DNA from: Acidobacteriota bacterium | GTDB lineage: Bacteria > Acidobacteriota > HRBIN11 | Direction of reading: 5' to 3' | Length of the DNA stretch: 23,822 nt | Assembly: GCA_030550225.1 (NCBI GenBank) | Contig: JAUQPV010000012.1 | Coordinates: 1-23,822 of the forward strand | Shown here: piece by piece, positions 1 through 7,838 of the stretch | Layout of the letters: each line of letters starts with the position of its first letter | How positions within the stretch are numbered: the stretch's first letter is position 1 | Notes under the pieces: model-generated | Seen by the model: the letters and a program-made list of their open reading frames with translations, nothing else | Database searches by the model: none | What the model was told of the DNA's origin: nothing | Position numbers and translations under genes: made by a program

Positions 1-1257
1 ACGGACAGGGTCCCATCGGAAGACGGCCGGAATCCGAAAGGTCTGGATGGCTTGGACGGCGCTCTGCCGTCGGAGGCTGTTCAGGACGTCGGCCATCGTC
101 TGGTCGGGCACTGGCTCGGTCAGGACGACGACCTCCAAGGTCTTGGTCGGCTCGTGAAGAGTCGTCTCGAGACGATGAATGAGGACGTTCGCGCGTTCGA
201 GGCCCTCGACGCACGTGCGGAGGCTCTCAGACTGGCGCGCCAGGGCGAACCGCAGGAGGTAGGCGTCCATGGCATGGTCGGCCCGGTAGCTCTGCCAGGG
301 CTCGATGAGGGGGGCCCGAGGGACCCACGCGGGGACGCTCAGGAGGTCAGCGACGAGAGCCGCCGCCGTCGGGAGGGTCCCACCGCCCAGGCCGATGTAT
401 AGTTGGGGCCCGATGTCTTCGTACCAGACGAGGAGGCCGCCCTCGTAACCGGCCAGAAGGGCCAGGGGATGGGTCAGGGGAACGGCCATCGGCTCGGCGA
501 TGGCCCGATGCCACTGGGGGGTCTCCTCCCAAAAGATGAGGGGTTTGATCGTAAAGCCCATCCGTCGGGCCGCCGCCAGGTCGGCGGGCTCGATCCCCTG
601 GAGTCCCCGGCGCCGGATGTGATCCAGCCGAGGGAAGGCGCCGGTGATCGTCCGGACAAGAAGCGCCAGGCTCCACAGGTCTTCCCGCTCGTCCGGTTCC
701 GAAGCTGACCGGGCGGACACGTAGCCTGCCTCGGCCATTTCCCGGAGGGCCTCCTCGGGAGACCGCTCTTGCATCATCGCCGTTAGGGTCACGTGACCGG
801 CCCGGTGGAGGATACCGCAGATGGCCCGTACGGGAGAAATGAGTATGTACTCCCGAAGGGCGGCCGCCGCCGGCACGCCGGCCATAAGGGCCGCCCGGTA
901 GAGAAAGGGGGCGTTCTGTCGAAGGGCCAGTTGTTCCAATTCGAGTCCGTGTTCGGCGACCAGGGCCCGGTTGGCCGTGATGACGGCCTTCCGATTTTCC
1001 AGGGCCTGAACGACGGGGCCATACGCCGCGGCGCTGTCGTGCAGGACGTCGACGACGACTTGAATATCGGGGTCGCCGACGATGGCCTCCGGCCGGTCGG
1101 TGAGTTCTACGGGGACGGGAAGCAGGCGCTCCCGTTGAGGGTCGGCCACGAGGGCGCGTCGGACCTGAAAGCGACCCTCGTGCCAGCGGCGCCGCTTCAA
1201 GATTTCAAGGAACCCCGCCCCGACAGTCCCACAACCCAACATTCCGATGACGGTCAT
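1..1257 (-). CDS. Homoserine dehydrogenase-like protein with altered active site (3' end beyond window)
   Basis: The family's usual job is NADP-dependent reduction of aspartate semialdehyde to homoserine for threonine and methionine synthesis. Translation gives 419 residues and is still open at base 1. Residues 5-16 form a Rossmann GxGxxG loop (GMLGCGTVGAG). Residues 84-104 match the conserved ALENxKxVITANxALxAEHG region. Residues 220-240 match the GIEPADLAAAR linker, and the LPTAAALVADL segment and a C-terminal ACT-like domain follow. The start is supported by a perfect AGGAGG at 1268-1273. Oddity: over the catalytic stretch (residues 178-196), which aligns without gaps to GYAEADPxxDVxGxDxxxK, the catalytic Asp is Glu192 and the catalytic Lys is Ser196. 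The NGTTN motif is HRAGH (151-155) and the ANK lysine is Arg97. The fold is clear, but normal catalysis is doubtful. It lies 51 bases downstream of the lptFG-like gene on the same strand. Confidence 0.82.
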   Translation of the reverse strand, partial: MTVIGMLGCGTVGAGFLEILKRRRWHEGRFQVRRALVADPQRERLLPVPVELTDRPEAIVGDPDIQVVVDVLHDSAAAYGPVVQALENRKAVITANRALVAEHGLELEQLALRQNAPFLYRAALMAGVPAAAALREYILISPVRAICGILHRAGHVTLTAMMQERSPEEALREMAEAGYVSARSASEPDEREDLWSLALLVRTITGAFPRLDHIRRRGLQGIEPADLAAARRMGFTIKPLIFWEETPQWHRAIAEPMAVPLTHPLALLAGYEGGLLVWYEDIGPQLYIGLGGGTLPTAAALVADLLSVPAWVPRAPLIEPWQSYRADHAMDAYLLRFALARQSESLRTCVEGLERANVLIHRLETTLHEPTKTLEVVVLTEPVPDQTMADVLNSLRRQSAVQAIQTFRIPAVFRWDPVR

Positions 1258-1268
1258 GGAAAGACGTC

Positions 1269-1310
1269 CTCCTGTGCCTGTCTGGCTATCTGCCGACCTA
1301 TCCGTCTGTC
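1269..1310. repeat. Heptamer-period array between lptFG and the homoserine dehydrogenase-like gene
   Basis: Six 7-base units of the CTATCTGCC/GCCTGTC type fill the short gap. On the minus strand they read as GACAGAC, GGATAGG, TCGGCAG, ATAGCCA, GACAGGC and ACAGGAG, and the last unit contributes most of the Shine-Dalgarno sequence of the downstream gene. The words are related to the arrays near 5867, 8490 and 22012. Confidence 0.55.
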
Positions 1311-3645
1311 ACGTTCGGATGCGTGTGAAAAACCACAGGCCGACCAAAAGGGTAAAGCCGTAGGGAAGACCGGCGGCGGCCCACGGCGGCAGGACCTCCA
1401 CGAGGCCCATCATCTGGGCGAACTGGACGAGGAGCCAGTGGAAAAATCCGATGAGGAGGGCGACGACGACGCCGTAGGCCGTGCCCAGGCGGGCGCCCTG
1501 GAGCGCCAGGGCCATCGCCAGGGGGAACAAGACGAGGCTCCCCAGGGGGGCGACCCACTTCATCGCCCAGTAGACTTCCCAGGATCGGCTCCGGTAGCCC
1601 TTGGCCTGAAGTTCCCGAATGTATCGAAATAACTGCGGGATGTTCATCTGCTCGGGCGGCTGTTGGGTCGACTCGAAGTAAGTCGGCGGCTCCGGTAGAT
1701 GGGCGATGGCCCTCGCATAGCGGGCGAACCGGGGCGCCGGATAGAACTCGTAGCACCATGCGTCCTGCAGGTACCAGCCGGGCGCCTCCGGTCGAAAGAC
1801 CGCCTGTCGGGCCTGGCAGTGCCAGTCGACGGCCCAGCGGCTGGGGTTCAGGCCGTAGATATCGAAGCCGAACATCTCCTGGCGGGTCGAGTCGAAGGCG
1901 TCAAAGTGATAGAGGTAGCCCCGTTGGCCGAAGAGCCACTGGACGGCCAGGGTCGGCTGGAGGGGGCGGCCCTTGACGACCCGCTTGTAGGCCGTCGCCA
2001 TCTGGGATGTCCAGGGCAGGATCCGTTCCTGAAGACCGAAGTCCAGCACGGCCGTCAGGCCCGCCATGACCAGCAGGGGGGCCATGACCCGGTAGTAGCT
2101 GATGCCGTGGGCCTTCATGGCCGTGACCTCCCGGAACTTCTCGAGGACGGCCAGGGTGACCATTAAGCTCATCGCCAGGACCATCGGGAGGAGCTGATGA
2201 TAAAAGCCCGGCGCCGCAAAGATCAGGTGGAGGACCAGGGCCGAGAGAGGGGCTTGACTCCGGACGATGTCGTCCACGAGGTGAAAGGCCTCGATGACGA
2301 GGTAGATGCTCAGCAAGACGAGGCTGATGGTGATGAAGTACCGGACCCACGTACGGATCAGGTAGCTGTCGATGTACGTCAGCCAGGCCCACCGTCGCCA
2401 GGGGCCATGCGGGTCTTCCCATGCCGGGACCAGCCGCCAGCGGGTCGGCCAACGGACCCGCCAAGTCCGCCGGACAGGCCGGTCCAGCCGAGTCCAGAGG
2501 ACGACGGCCGGGAGGCCCAGCAGGAGATGCGGGTTCCAGGCGGCCAGCCAAGCCGGAATCCGGCCCTGGTCGCCCAGGTGCTCTCCCAGGAAGATGCCGA
2601 TGTAGGCGACCAACATGATGGCGATACTGACGGCGTAACCGTAAAATCGGCCGCTCCGGACATTTCGCACGCTCAGCGGGTAAGCGATCAGGGCAAAGAC
2701 GATCGCCGCGCAGGGGATCGCCCACCGCTTGTGATATTCGACGGCCAGGTTCTTGTAGTAGAGGTCGTCGGGCGAACGGGCCGCCATGGCCCGTCGGAGC
2801 TCGGCCAGCGTCATCTCCCGGTCGCCCTTGGGATAGCGCTCGGGGGTAACGTTCAGGCCCAACTGAAGGGTAATCTCCAATCGGTCAAAGTCCGACCGGT
2901 GATAGTTCCGTTCCTGGCCGAACTCGAGTCGGTAGACGTGACCCTGAGAAAACGTGATTTGGACCCGGGGGACGGGGCCGGCCACGTCCCGGACGGAAGC
3001 TTCTCGGGCGACGACCAGCCGCCGGGCGCGGGGGTCCCGCCGGTCGACGAAGATGACGTCCTGCCAGCGGGTCCCGCCCGGGGCGACCTCGCGGACGTAG
3101 AGGACTCCCTCGGGGAGGTCGCCGAAGAACACCCGCGGCTGGAGGCCCGTGAAGGACCGCCGGAAGGAGAGCTCGATCAGCGTCAGGCTCAGCCGCCGAT
3201 TGGACCAAGGCATCCCAAAGGCCGTGATGCCCCACGTCAGGCCGGCGACCAGCAGGGCCGCCCCCAGGACGGGCACGGCCAGGCGTCGGAGGGACCACCC
3301 CAGGGTCCGCAGGGCGGCTAATTCCATGTCGGCGCCCATTCGGCTAAAGGCCACCAGGACGGCCATCAGGAAGCCAATGGGCAGGACGAGGGCCGCCACG
3401 GCCGGGACCGTCAGGACCAGTAAGTAGAAGAGCCACCCCAGGGACAGGCCCTTCCGCGCGATCAGTTCCACGTAATCGATAAGCGGACCTGACATCAAGA
3501 TGACCGTCAGGACCGCTCCGGCGATGCCGAACTGTCGGAAAATTTCGCCGACGACGTAGCGGTCAAGGCGGGTGAAGCGGAATCGGGAGACGTGAGAAGG
3601 GGTGGCTGTCGTTTCCGTTCGAGCCACGTCAGTCGTTGCTTCCAT
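1309..3645 (-). CDS. Fused LptF-LptG lipopolysaccharide export permease
   Basis: LptF and LptG are the inner-membrane permease pair that, with LptB, extracts LPS and passes it to the LptC/LptA bridge. This single 778-residue polypeptide holds two complete YjgP/YjgQ domains. The first (about residues 25-395) begins at LDRYVVGEIFRQF, has three hydrophobic segments, a beta-rich periplasmic portion and three more hydrophobic segments. The second (about 415-778) begins at YIDSYLIRTWVRYF and repeats the plan, ending LLVGLWFFTRIRT. A usual LptF or LptG is about 350-400 residues, so this is a tandem fusion. The reading frame is open further upstream to 4020, but that extension is low-complexity read-through inside the preceding gene. 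ATG 3645 puts a short tail before the first membrane segment, with only a weak ribosome site; GTG 3627 is an alternative. The start lies inside the exonuclease gene (139-base overlap), suggesting translational coupling. Confidence 0.88.
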   Translation of the reverse strand: MEATTDVARTETTATPSHVSRFRFTRLDRYVVGEIFRQFGIAGAVLTVILMSGPLIDYVELIARKGLSLGWLFYLLVLTVPAVAALVLPIGFLMAVLVAFSRMGADMELAALRTLGWSLRRLAVPVLGAALLVAGLTWGITAFGMPWSNRRLSLTLIELSFRRSFTGLQPRVFFGDLPEGVLYVREVAPGGTRWQDVIFVDRRDPRARRLVVAREASVRDVAGPVPRVQITFSQGHVYRLEFGQERNYHRSDFDRLEITLQLGLNVTPERYPKGDREMTLAELRRAMAARSPDDLYYKNLAVEYHKRWAIPCAAIVFALIAYPLSVRNVRSGRFYGYAVSIAIMLVAYIGIFLGEHLGDQGRIPAWLAAWNPHLLLGLPAVVLWTRLDRPVRRTWRVRWPTRWRLVPAWEDPHGPWRRWAWLTYIDSYLIRTWVRYFITISLVLLSIYLVIEAFHLVDDIVRSQAPLSALVLHLIFAAPGFYHQLLPMVLAMSLMVTLAVLEKFREVTAMKAHGISYYRVMAPLLVMAGLTAVLDFGLQERILPWTSQMATAYKRVVKGRPLQPTLAVQWLFGQRGYLYHFDAFDSTRQEMFGFDIYGLNPSRWAVDWHCQARQAVFRPEAPGWYLQDAWCYEFYPAPRFARYARAIAHLPEPPTYFESTQQPPEQMNIPQLFRYIRELQAKGYRSRSWEVYWAMKWVAPLGSLVLFPLAMALALQGARLGTAYGVVVALLIGFFHWLLVQFAQMMGLVEVLPPWAAAGLPYGFTLLVGLWFFTRIRT

Positions 3646-4862
3646 CGTTGCCGATCCGAGGGCGCGACCCCCCGATGGCGGAGGGCCCGAGCCAGCAAGC
3701 AACGCGCCCGATGAGCATCTCGCAAGTAACGATACGCATAGTAAGCGACCCGGGCCCAGGCCGGCGCCGTCAGGGCCGTCGGCGCTTGGTCGATCAGCCA
3801 TCGGACCCAGCGGTCCAGGTCCGTCCAGGCCCGGAAGTGACGGATCACGCGGAGGCCCTGGAAGACGACGGCCGTTCGTAAAGCGGCCGGAGCGTCGGGG
3901 TCCGTCAGGACAGTCTCCCAGACCTCCAAGGCCCACCGCCAGTCCCGATGGAGAAGCCGACGGGCGATACGAAAGCGAGTCCCGACGTCTAAGCCGTCGG
4001 ACCGGGGGTCGTTCAGCCACCGGGCCAGATACAGGGCCAGGCCGGCCAAACTCCGGACGTCTTGAAGGTTATGTTCCAGGACTTGATACAGCGCCCCGTG
4101 CCATCCCTGCGTCAGGTACAGTCGGTAGGCCGACGGGATTTCAGACCCCCGCAGGTCCATCGTCCGTTCTATGTTCCACAACTGAGCCTCGGCCGTCTGA
4201 AGCCGGACGTCCGGCCAGAGGCCGGACCAGAGGCTCCGGACCCAGGGGTACAGGTCGATGTGAGGCCACGCCCGCAGGTCCAACTCCATCCGGTGGAGCC
4301 GGAGCCGATTCCAGAGGACGTGTCGGTCGTAGGCCCGGCCGTTGTACGTCACGATGCCCGGTGCCTCCCGGAGGTCCTGCTCGACGGCCCACAACATCGC
4401 CGGTTCCTCGTCCAGGTCCCGCAGAAAATATTGTCGGACCCGGAGAAGCCCGTCCTCCCAGAAGCCGAGGCCGACCAGGAAGGCCACCACGCCGACGCCG
4501 CCGCCGAGACCCGTCGCCTCGATGTCCAGATAAATCCAGTCGGCCAGGGACCCGACGGCGAGGTCCTCGGCCCGGAGGGCCAGCAGGCGGGCCGGCCAGA
4601 CCCGGAGTTCGTCCCACGGGAAGCGGGCCTCAGGGATCAGCCACTTCTCCCGGAAAAAACAGGGCCCGAAGGGCGTCTCCCGCTCCTGACCCAGGATGTC
4701 CGTCTGGATGAGGCCGCCCGGCGAGGTCAACGTCTCGACCGGTCCTCCGCGGGTCCGCCGGTAGGCCATCCAGGCGGCCCGCTGGTCCTCCGCCGGGCGG
4801 GAGACGCCGACGAACCCACAGCCTTGCTGAACGGCCCGGACACGTTCCTTTAGACCGGCCAT
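3507..4862 (-). CDS. YprB-like ribonuclease H-fold (DEDD) exonuclease domain protein
   Basis: About 451 residues. The middle carries a DnaQ/RNase H-like fold of the YprB type (Pfam RNase_H_2). YLDIEATGL supplies the first Asp-x-Glu pair (Asp113, Glu115), VTYNGRAYDRHVL supplies the second acidic site, and EHNLQDVRSL supplies the last Asp. The N-terminal 100 residues are family-typical, and the C-terminal part is helical and Arg/Trp-rich, perhaps TPR-like. The substrate is unknown; the family is presumed to be a 3'-5' exonuclease. I chose ATG 4862 over the in-frame ATG 4886: AGGAAAG sits six bases before 4862, and the upstream ATG overlaps the probable -10 box. The last 46 or so residues, rich in Ser/Ala/Pro, overlap the next gene's start and may be mere read-through. 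It is the first gene of a probable three-gene minus-strand operon. Confidence 0.78.
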   Translation of the reverse strand: MAGLKERVRAVQQGCGFVGVSRPAEDQRAAWMAYRRTRGGPVETLTSPGGLIQTDILGQERETPFGPCFFREKWLIPEARFPWDELRVWPARLLALRAEDLAVGSLADWIYLDIEATGLGGGVGVVAFLVGLGFWEDGLLRVRQYFLRDLDEEPAMLWAVEQDLREAPGIVTYNGRAYDRHVLWNRLRLHRMELDLRAWPHIDLYPWVRSLWSGLWPDVRLQTAEAQLWNIERTMDLRGSEIPSAYRLYLTQGWHGALYQVLEHNLQDVRSLAGLALYLARWLNDPRSDGLDVGTRFRIARRLLHRDWRWALEVWETVLTDPDAPAALRTAVVFQGLRVIRHFRAWTDLDRWVRWLIDQAPTALTAPAWARVAYYAYRYLRDAHRARCLLARALRHRGVAPSDRQRWKQRLTWLERKRQPPLLTSPDSASPALTATSSAKFSDSSASPERS

Positions 4863-4884
4863 CGGGGTCTTTCCTCGCACTGCC

Positions 4885-4916
4885 ATTATATATCGAAGTC
4901 CCGCGCCGGGCTACAA
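4885..4916 (-). promoter_or_regulatory. Candidate sigma-70 promoter for the exonuclease-lptFG operon
   Basis: On the minus strand, TTGTAG (4911-4916) is followed by an AT-rich run containing TATATA (18-base spacing, 4887-4892) and TATAAT (20-base spacing, 4885-4890). It is one of the few AT-rich spots in this GC-rich window and lies about 25 bases ahead of the chosen start codon. Spacing is slightly long, so the exact -10 is uncertain. Confidence 0.45.
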
Positions 4917-4973
4917 GGATCGGCATTAAGTGGGGGGTATTCAGTCCCGGCCCCCAGCCCCTATCCGCCACGC

Positions 4974-5807
4974 TCAGCCCTCGACCGTCGGACGCCCCCG
5001 CGGGGCTGGCCGATAGGGGATCGGGATGTACTCGACCGTCGGGACGTGGCGAATCGGCTGGGGATAGAGTTGCATGAGGGCATAAATCTCTCGAGGCACT
5101 TCGCAAGAGACGGGCAAGCCCCAGCGGCGGAGTTCCTCGGCCGTGATAGGCCGGTCATGCGTCCAGTAGCCCTCGGCCAGGAGGCGGGCCAGTTGTTGTG
5201 CTTGGTCCGCCGGCAGTTTGTCGCTGATCAGCTCCAAGACGAGCTGTTCGACCTGACGGGTCGCCTTCTCGGCGAGGTCCAGCAGGACGCAGAACTGGTC
5301 TGACAGGTTTTGGGGCGACTTCATCCGAGCCGTCCGGACGATGGAGGCGGCCGGGTACTGCCCCAGTTGGGGGTCGACGGGCCCGAGGACGGCGTTCTCG
5401 TCCATGACGATTTCGTCAGCCGCCAGAGCGATCAGCGTGCCGCCCGACATGGCGTAGTGGGGGACGAACACGGTGACCTTTCCCCGATGCCGCTTCAGGG
5501 CCCGAGCGATCTGGCTGGCCGCCAAGAGGACGCCGCCTGGTGTATGTAAAATCAGGTCCAGGGGCATGTCCGGGTCTGTCATCTTGATGGCCCGCAGGAT
5601 GGCCTCCGAATCCTCGATGTCGATGTAACGGTACACGGGGAAGCCTAAGAAACTCATCGTCTCTTGCCGGTGGATCATGACGACGACCCGTGACTGCCGC
5701 TGGACTTCCAGTTGGCGAATGAGCCGCTGGCGTTGAAATTCCAGAAGCCGACGGGCGACGTTCGGCCACAAGGCCAAGGCGATGAAGATCAGCCAGAACA
5801 AGTCCAT
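4974..5807 (-). CDS. Membrane-anchored ClpP-fold serine protease (SDH_sah/SppA-like)
   Basis: This 277-residue protein matches the 'serine dehydrogenase proteinase' family (Pfam SDH_sah), a ClpP/crotonase-fold protease group related to SppA. An N-terminal hydrophobic helix (residues 2-15) probably anchors it in the inner membrane. It is followed by a basic helical linker, the HTPGG oxyanion loop (residues 89-92), the nucleophile motif AMSGGT with Ser121, then ADEIVMDENAVLGPVDPQLG, which is highly characteristic. A C-terminal helical region and a Pro/Arg-rich tail follow. The start at 5807 has GGAGG six bases upstream. The natural substrate of this family is poorly defined; membrane-protein or signal-peptide turnover is likely. 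It is transcribed toward the exonuclease operon and is separated from it by 111 bases with their own candidate promoter. It is divergent from the aminotransferase gene. Confidence 0.85.
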   Translation of the reverse strand: MDLFWLIFIALALWPNVARRLLEFQRQRLIRQLEVQRQSRVVVMIHRQETMSFLGFPVYRYIDIEDSEAILRAIKMTDPDMPLDLILHTPGGVLLAASQIARALKRHRGKVTVFVPHYAMSGGTLIALAADEIVMDENAVLGPVDPQLGQYPAASIVRTARMKSPQNLSDQFCVLLDLAEKATRQVEQLVLELISDKLPADQAQQLARLLAEGYWTHDRPITAEELRRWGLPVSCEVPREIYALMQLYPQPIRHVPTVEYIPIPYRPAPRGRPTVEG

Positions 5808-5828
5808 GGGCCGGCCTCCAAGGTGACG

Positions 5829-5890
5829 AAGTAACGAAGTGACGGAGTGATGATATAAGGATTATCCCGACCTGCCTATCTGCCCCTCAC
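5829..5890. repeat. Octamer-period array in the divergent intergenic region
   Basis: Consecutive 8-base units AAGTAACG, AAGTGACG, GAGTGATG, ATATAAGG and ATTATCCC are followed by CCGACCTG and CCTATCTG. The same words in the same order occur at 7479-7540, so the two loci are related copies. This begins the 419-base gap between the protease (minus) and the aminotransferase (plus), which otherwise holds only the REP-like hairpins and the TGCATCY array listed separately. Confidence 0.6.
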
Positions 5891-5896
5891 CTTCCC

Positions 5897-6019
5897 GACA
5901 CCGGCAGTTATACCGGTGTCTACCTCGTGAACCAGCAGTCATGCCGGTGCCCATCTTTTAGCAGACACCTGCAGGACTACGGGCGCTCGGTGACGCCTTC
6001 GCCGCCATGACGGGCGGCG
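5897..6019. repeat. Cluster of three REP-like hairpins
   Basis: Three small inverted repeats. At 5897-5920 there is a perfect 8-bp stem GACACCGG/CCGGTGTC with an 8-base loop. At 5931-5948 ACCAGC pairs with GCCGGT with one mismatch. At 6000-6019 CGCCGCC pairs with GGCGGCG around ATGACG. On one strand or the other all share the loop ATRACK, and two copies continue as GGTGTCTACC or GGTGCCCATC. A fourth copy lies at 21972-21993. The region is upstream of both flanking genes, so these are not ordinary terminators. Confidence 0.55.
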
Positions 6020-6126
6020 CCAGGATGGAGAACGCTGAGATGCCGCCCGGCGTTCCGAAGATCCCCTATGGCCCGTGGGCGACCGAAACGCGCATATCTG
6101 CGGTCCCCTGGGGACCCAGCATCCCG

Positions 6127-6168
6127 CTCATCCTGCATCTTGCATCCTGCATCTTGCATCCCTATCCT
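6127..6168 (+). repeat. TGCATCY heptamer array in the aminotransferase leader
   Basis: Six in-phase 7-base units: CTCATCC, then alternating TGCATCT and TGCATCC (four units), then CTATCCT. It ends 58 bases before the aminotransferase start codon. The reading frame extends through it upstream of the gene, giving a repetitive SCILHPASCI-like peptide, which argues against using any earlier start. Confidence 0.7.
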
Positions 6169-6226
6169 AATGCCCCTGTCGCGTTTGGGTACTGTCGTCG
6201 CGGCCGCCCCGAGACGGAGCGGAGCT

Positions 6227-7408
6227 ATGCTGGCACAGCGGCTTCAGCGGGTCCAGCCGGCCCGCACGATGGAGATGAACGAGCGGGCCCAGAGCCTTCA
6301 ACGGCAAGGCATTCCCGTCTGGAACCTGACGGCCGGGGAGCCGGACTTTCCGACACCGGCACCCATTCAGGAAGCGGCGCTCCAAGCCATGAGGGCCGGA
6401 CATACACGGTATACGGCTCCGGCCGGGATCCCGGAACTGCGGACGGCCCTCGCCCAATGGGAGACGGCCCGCCTGGGCGTAGAGATCCGCCCGAACCAGG
6501 TCATCGTCACGTCGGGCGGTAAACAGGCGCTCTACAACTTTTTTATGGCCTTCCTGAATCCGGGCGATGAAGTCCTGATCCCCACGCCTTGCTGGGTCTC
6601 CTTTTACGAGCAAGTCCGCTTGGCCGACGGGGTCCCCGTATTCGTGCCGACTTCGCCGGCCCACGACTTCTTCCCGACGGTCGACGACCTGAACCGGTAT
6701 CGGACGGCCCGTACGCGGGCCCTGATCCTCAATACGCCCAACAACCCGACGGGTCAGGTCATTCAGCCCGAAGCGCTTCGGGACATCGTGACCTGGAGCG
6801 TCGAGCGGGAGGTCTTCATCGTATTTGACGAGTGCTATGCCGACCTAACGTTTCCGCCCCACCGCCACTGGCATCCCCTCCAGCTCGTTCCCGAGGCCCG
6901 GCCCTGGGTCCTATCCGTCAACACCTTCTCGAAGACCTTCTGTATGACGGGCTGGCGAGTCGGATGGGCCGTCGGCCCAGAGGCCTGGATCGGCGCCATG
7001 GCGACGGTCCAGAGCCACAGCACGTCCCATCCGACGTCGATCTGCCAGTGGGCCGCTCTGGCCGCCCTCCAGATCCCGCCCGACTCGGTTCAGTCGATGC
7101 GGGCGACGTACGAACGACGAGGCCGCTGGCTCTACGACCGGCTGGCGCGGCGGCCGGGCCTCCGACCCTACATGCCCCGGGGCGCCTTCTACGTATGGGT
7201 CGACGTCCAAGAGTGGCTCCGGGCCCTGGAGACGGACGATTTTGGCCTGGCCCTACGGCTCTTGGAAGAGGCCCACGTGGCGACCGTCCCCGGGGAAGCC
7301 TTCCAGACGTCGGGATACCTGCGGCTCTCTTTTGCCACATCCGAGGCCATCTTGGAGAATGCCTGGGCGGCCCTGACCGACTTTGCAGACCGTCACGGCC
7401 TACCCTGA
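6227..7408 (+). CDS. Class I/II pyridoxal-phosphate aminotransferase (aspartate aminotransferase-like)
   Basis: 393 residues, the usual length for a subgroup Ib (prokaryotic gamma) aspartate aminotransferase, which transfers the amino group between aspartate and 2-oxoglutarate. Landmarks in order: NLTAGEPDFPTP substrate loop, YTAPAGIPELR, VTSGGKQALYN phosphate-binding region, LNTPNNPTGQV with the cofactor-contacting Asn-Pro, VFDECYADL with the ring-binding Asp, NTFSKTFCMTGWRVGW with the Schiff-base Lys236, and YLRLSFATSEA with the C-terminal Arg for the alpha-carboxylate. Start ATG 6227 has GGAG just upstream; the longer frame from 6068 is rejected because it reads through the heptamer repeat. 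Substrate preference (aspartate, or another dicarboxylic or aromatic amino acid) cannot be settled from sequence. Upstream lies the repeat-rich divergent region. Confidence 0.88.
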   Translation: MLAQRLQRVQPARTMEMNERAQSLQRQGIPVWNLTAGEPDFPTPAPIQEAALQAMRAGHTRYTAPAGIPELRTALAQWETARLGVEIRPNQVIVTSGGKQALYNFFMAFLNPGDEVLIPTPCWVSFYEQVRLADGVPVFVPTSPAHDFFPTVDDLNRYRTARTRALILNTPNNPTGQVIQPEALRDIVTWSVEREVFIVFDECYADLTFPPHRHWHPLQLVPEARPWVLSVNTFSKTFCMTGWRVGWAVGPEAWIGAMATVQSHSTSHPTSICQWAALAALQIPPDSVQSMRATYERRGRWLYDRLARRPGLRPYMPRGAFYVWVDVQEWLRALETDDFGLALRLLEEAHVATVPGEAFQTSGYLRLSFATSEAILENAWAALTDFADRHGLP

Positions 7409-7446
7409 CAGGACCGTTCGGCCCGTAAGAATGGCGTCAGAACGGC

Positions 7447-7651
7447 CTTTTCCATCAGCCGGGAAGCGCGACGTTTCAAAGTAGCGAAGGAACGAAGGGA
7501 CGGAGTGATGAAGGGATGACGGAAGGATGATCCCGACCTGCCCGTCGGCCCAAGGCCGGGGCTCGTCCCTCCGTCCCTTCCAAAAAATCGTCCGCCCCGA
7601 AGGGTCAGAAAAGCCGAATCCATACGGGTTTTCACGAACCGAACGGCGCTG
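7447..7651. repeat. Palindromic intergenic element, copy A
   Basis: Imperfect inverted arms at 7447-7480 (starting CTTTTCC) and 7580-7613 (ending AGAAAAG) flank a loop that contains an octamer array: 7479-7526 holds AAGTAGCG, AAGGAACG, AAGGGACG, GAGTGATG, AAGGGATG and ACGGAAGG in phase. The 38 bases after the right arm (7614-7651) are about 74 percent identical to those after copy B at 8434-8471. Together with the heptamer array that follows, this explains nearly all of the 430-base gap between the aminotransferase and the RpiB-like gene. Confidence 0.6.
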
Positions 7652-7700
7652 ATAATCCTGCATCTTGCATCCTGCATCCTGCATCCCATATCCTAACACC
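7652..7700 (+). repeat. TGCATCC heptamer array upstream of the RpiB-like gene
   Basis: Seven in-phase 7-base units: ATAATCC, TGCATCT, TGCATCC three times, CATATCC and TAACACC. It is the same word family and orientation as 6127-6168. The TGCATCC-CATATCC junction also occurs in the array at 23657 read on the minus strand. The remaining 138 bases to the gene start hold no array; an AT-rich TATAAG at 7808-7813 could be a -10 box but has no convincing -35. Confidence 0.65.
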
Positions 7701-7838
7701 CTAAGACTGGACACCCCGAGTATCCATCGCCTCGACATACTCTGAAACGGGTATCCTGGGGGGGAGACCGGCGGCTCCTATGAGAGAGTCGGGCACCGGA
7801 GCGAGCTTATAAGCGCCTAAAGGACTGGAGGTGGAACG

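Noticed and set aside
3646..4020. N-terminal extension of the fused LptF-LptG protein to 4020
   Set aside because: These 125 residues are low-complexity Pro/Arg/Gly sequence lying in the shadow of the exonuclease gene and precede the family's conserved start.
2197..4853. Long plus-strand open frames of 374, 369 and 263 codons opposite lptFG and the exonuclease gene
   Set aside because: They are antisense to clearly conserved genes, are Pro/Arg/Gly-rich without family motifs, and arise from the GC-rich codon bias of the real genes.
6068..6226. N-terminal extension of the aminotransferase (start at 6068 or 6170)
   Set aside because: The extension translates the TGCATCY array and has no counterpart in the family; ATG 6227 has GGAG upstream and gives the usual length.
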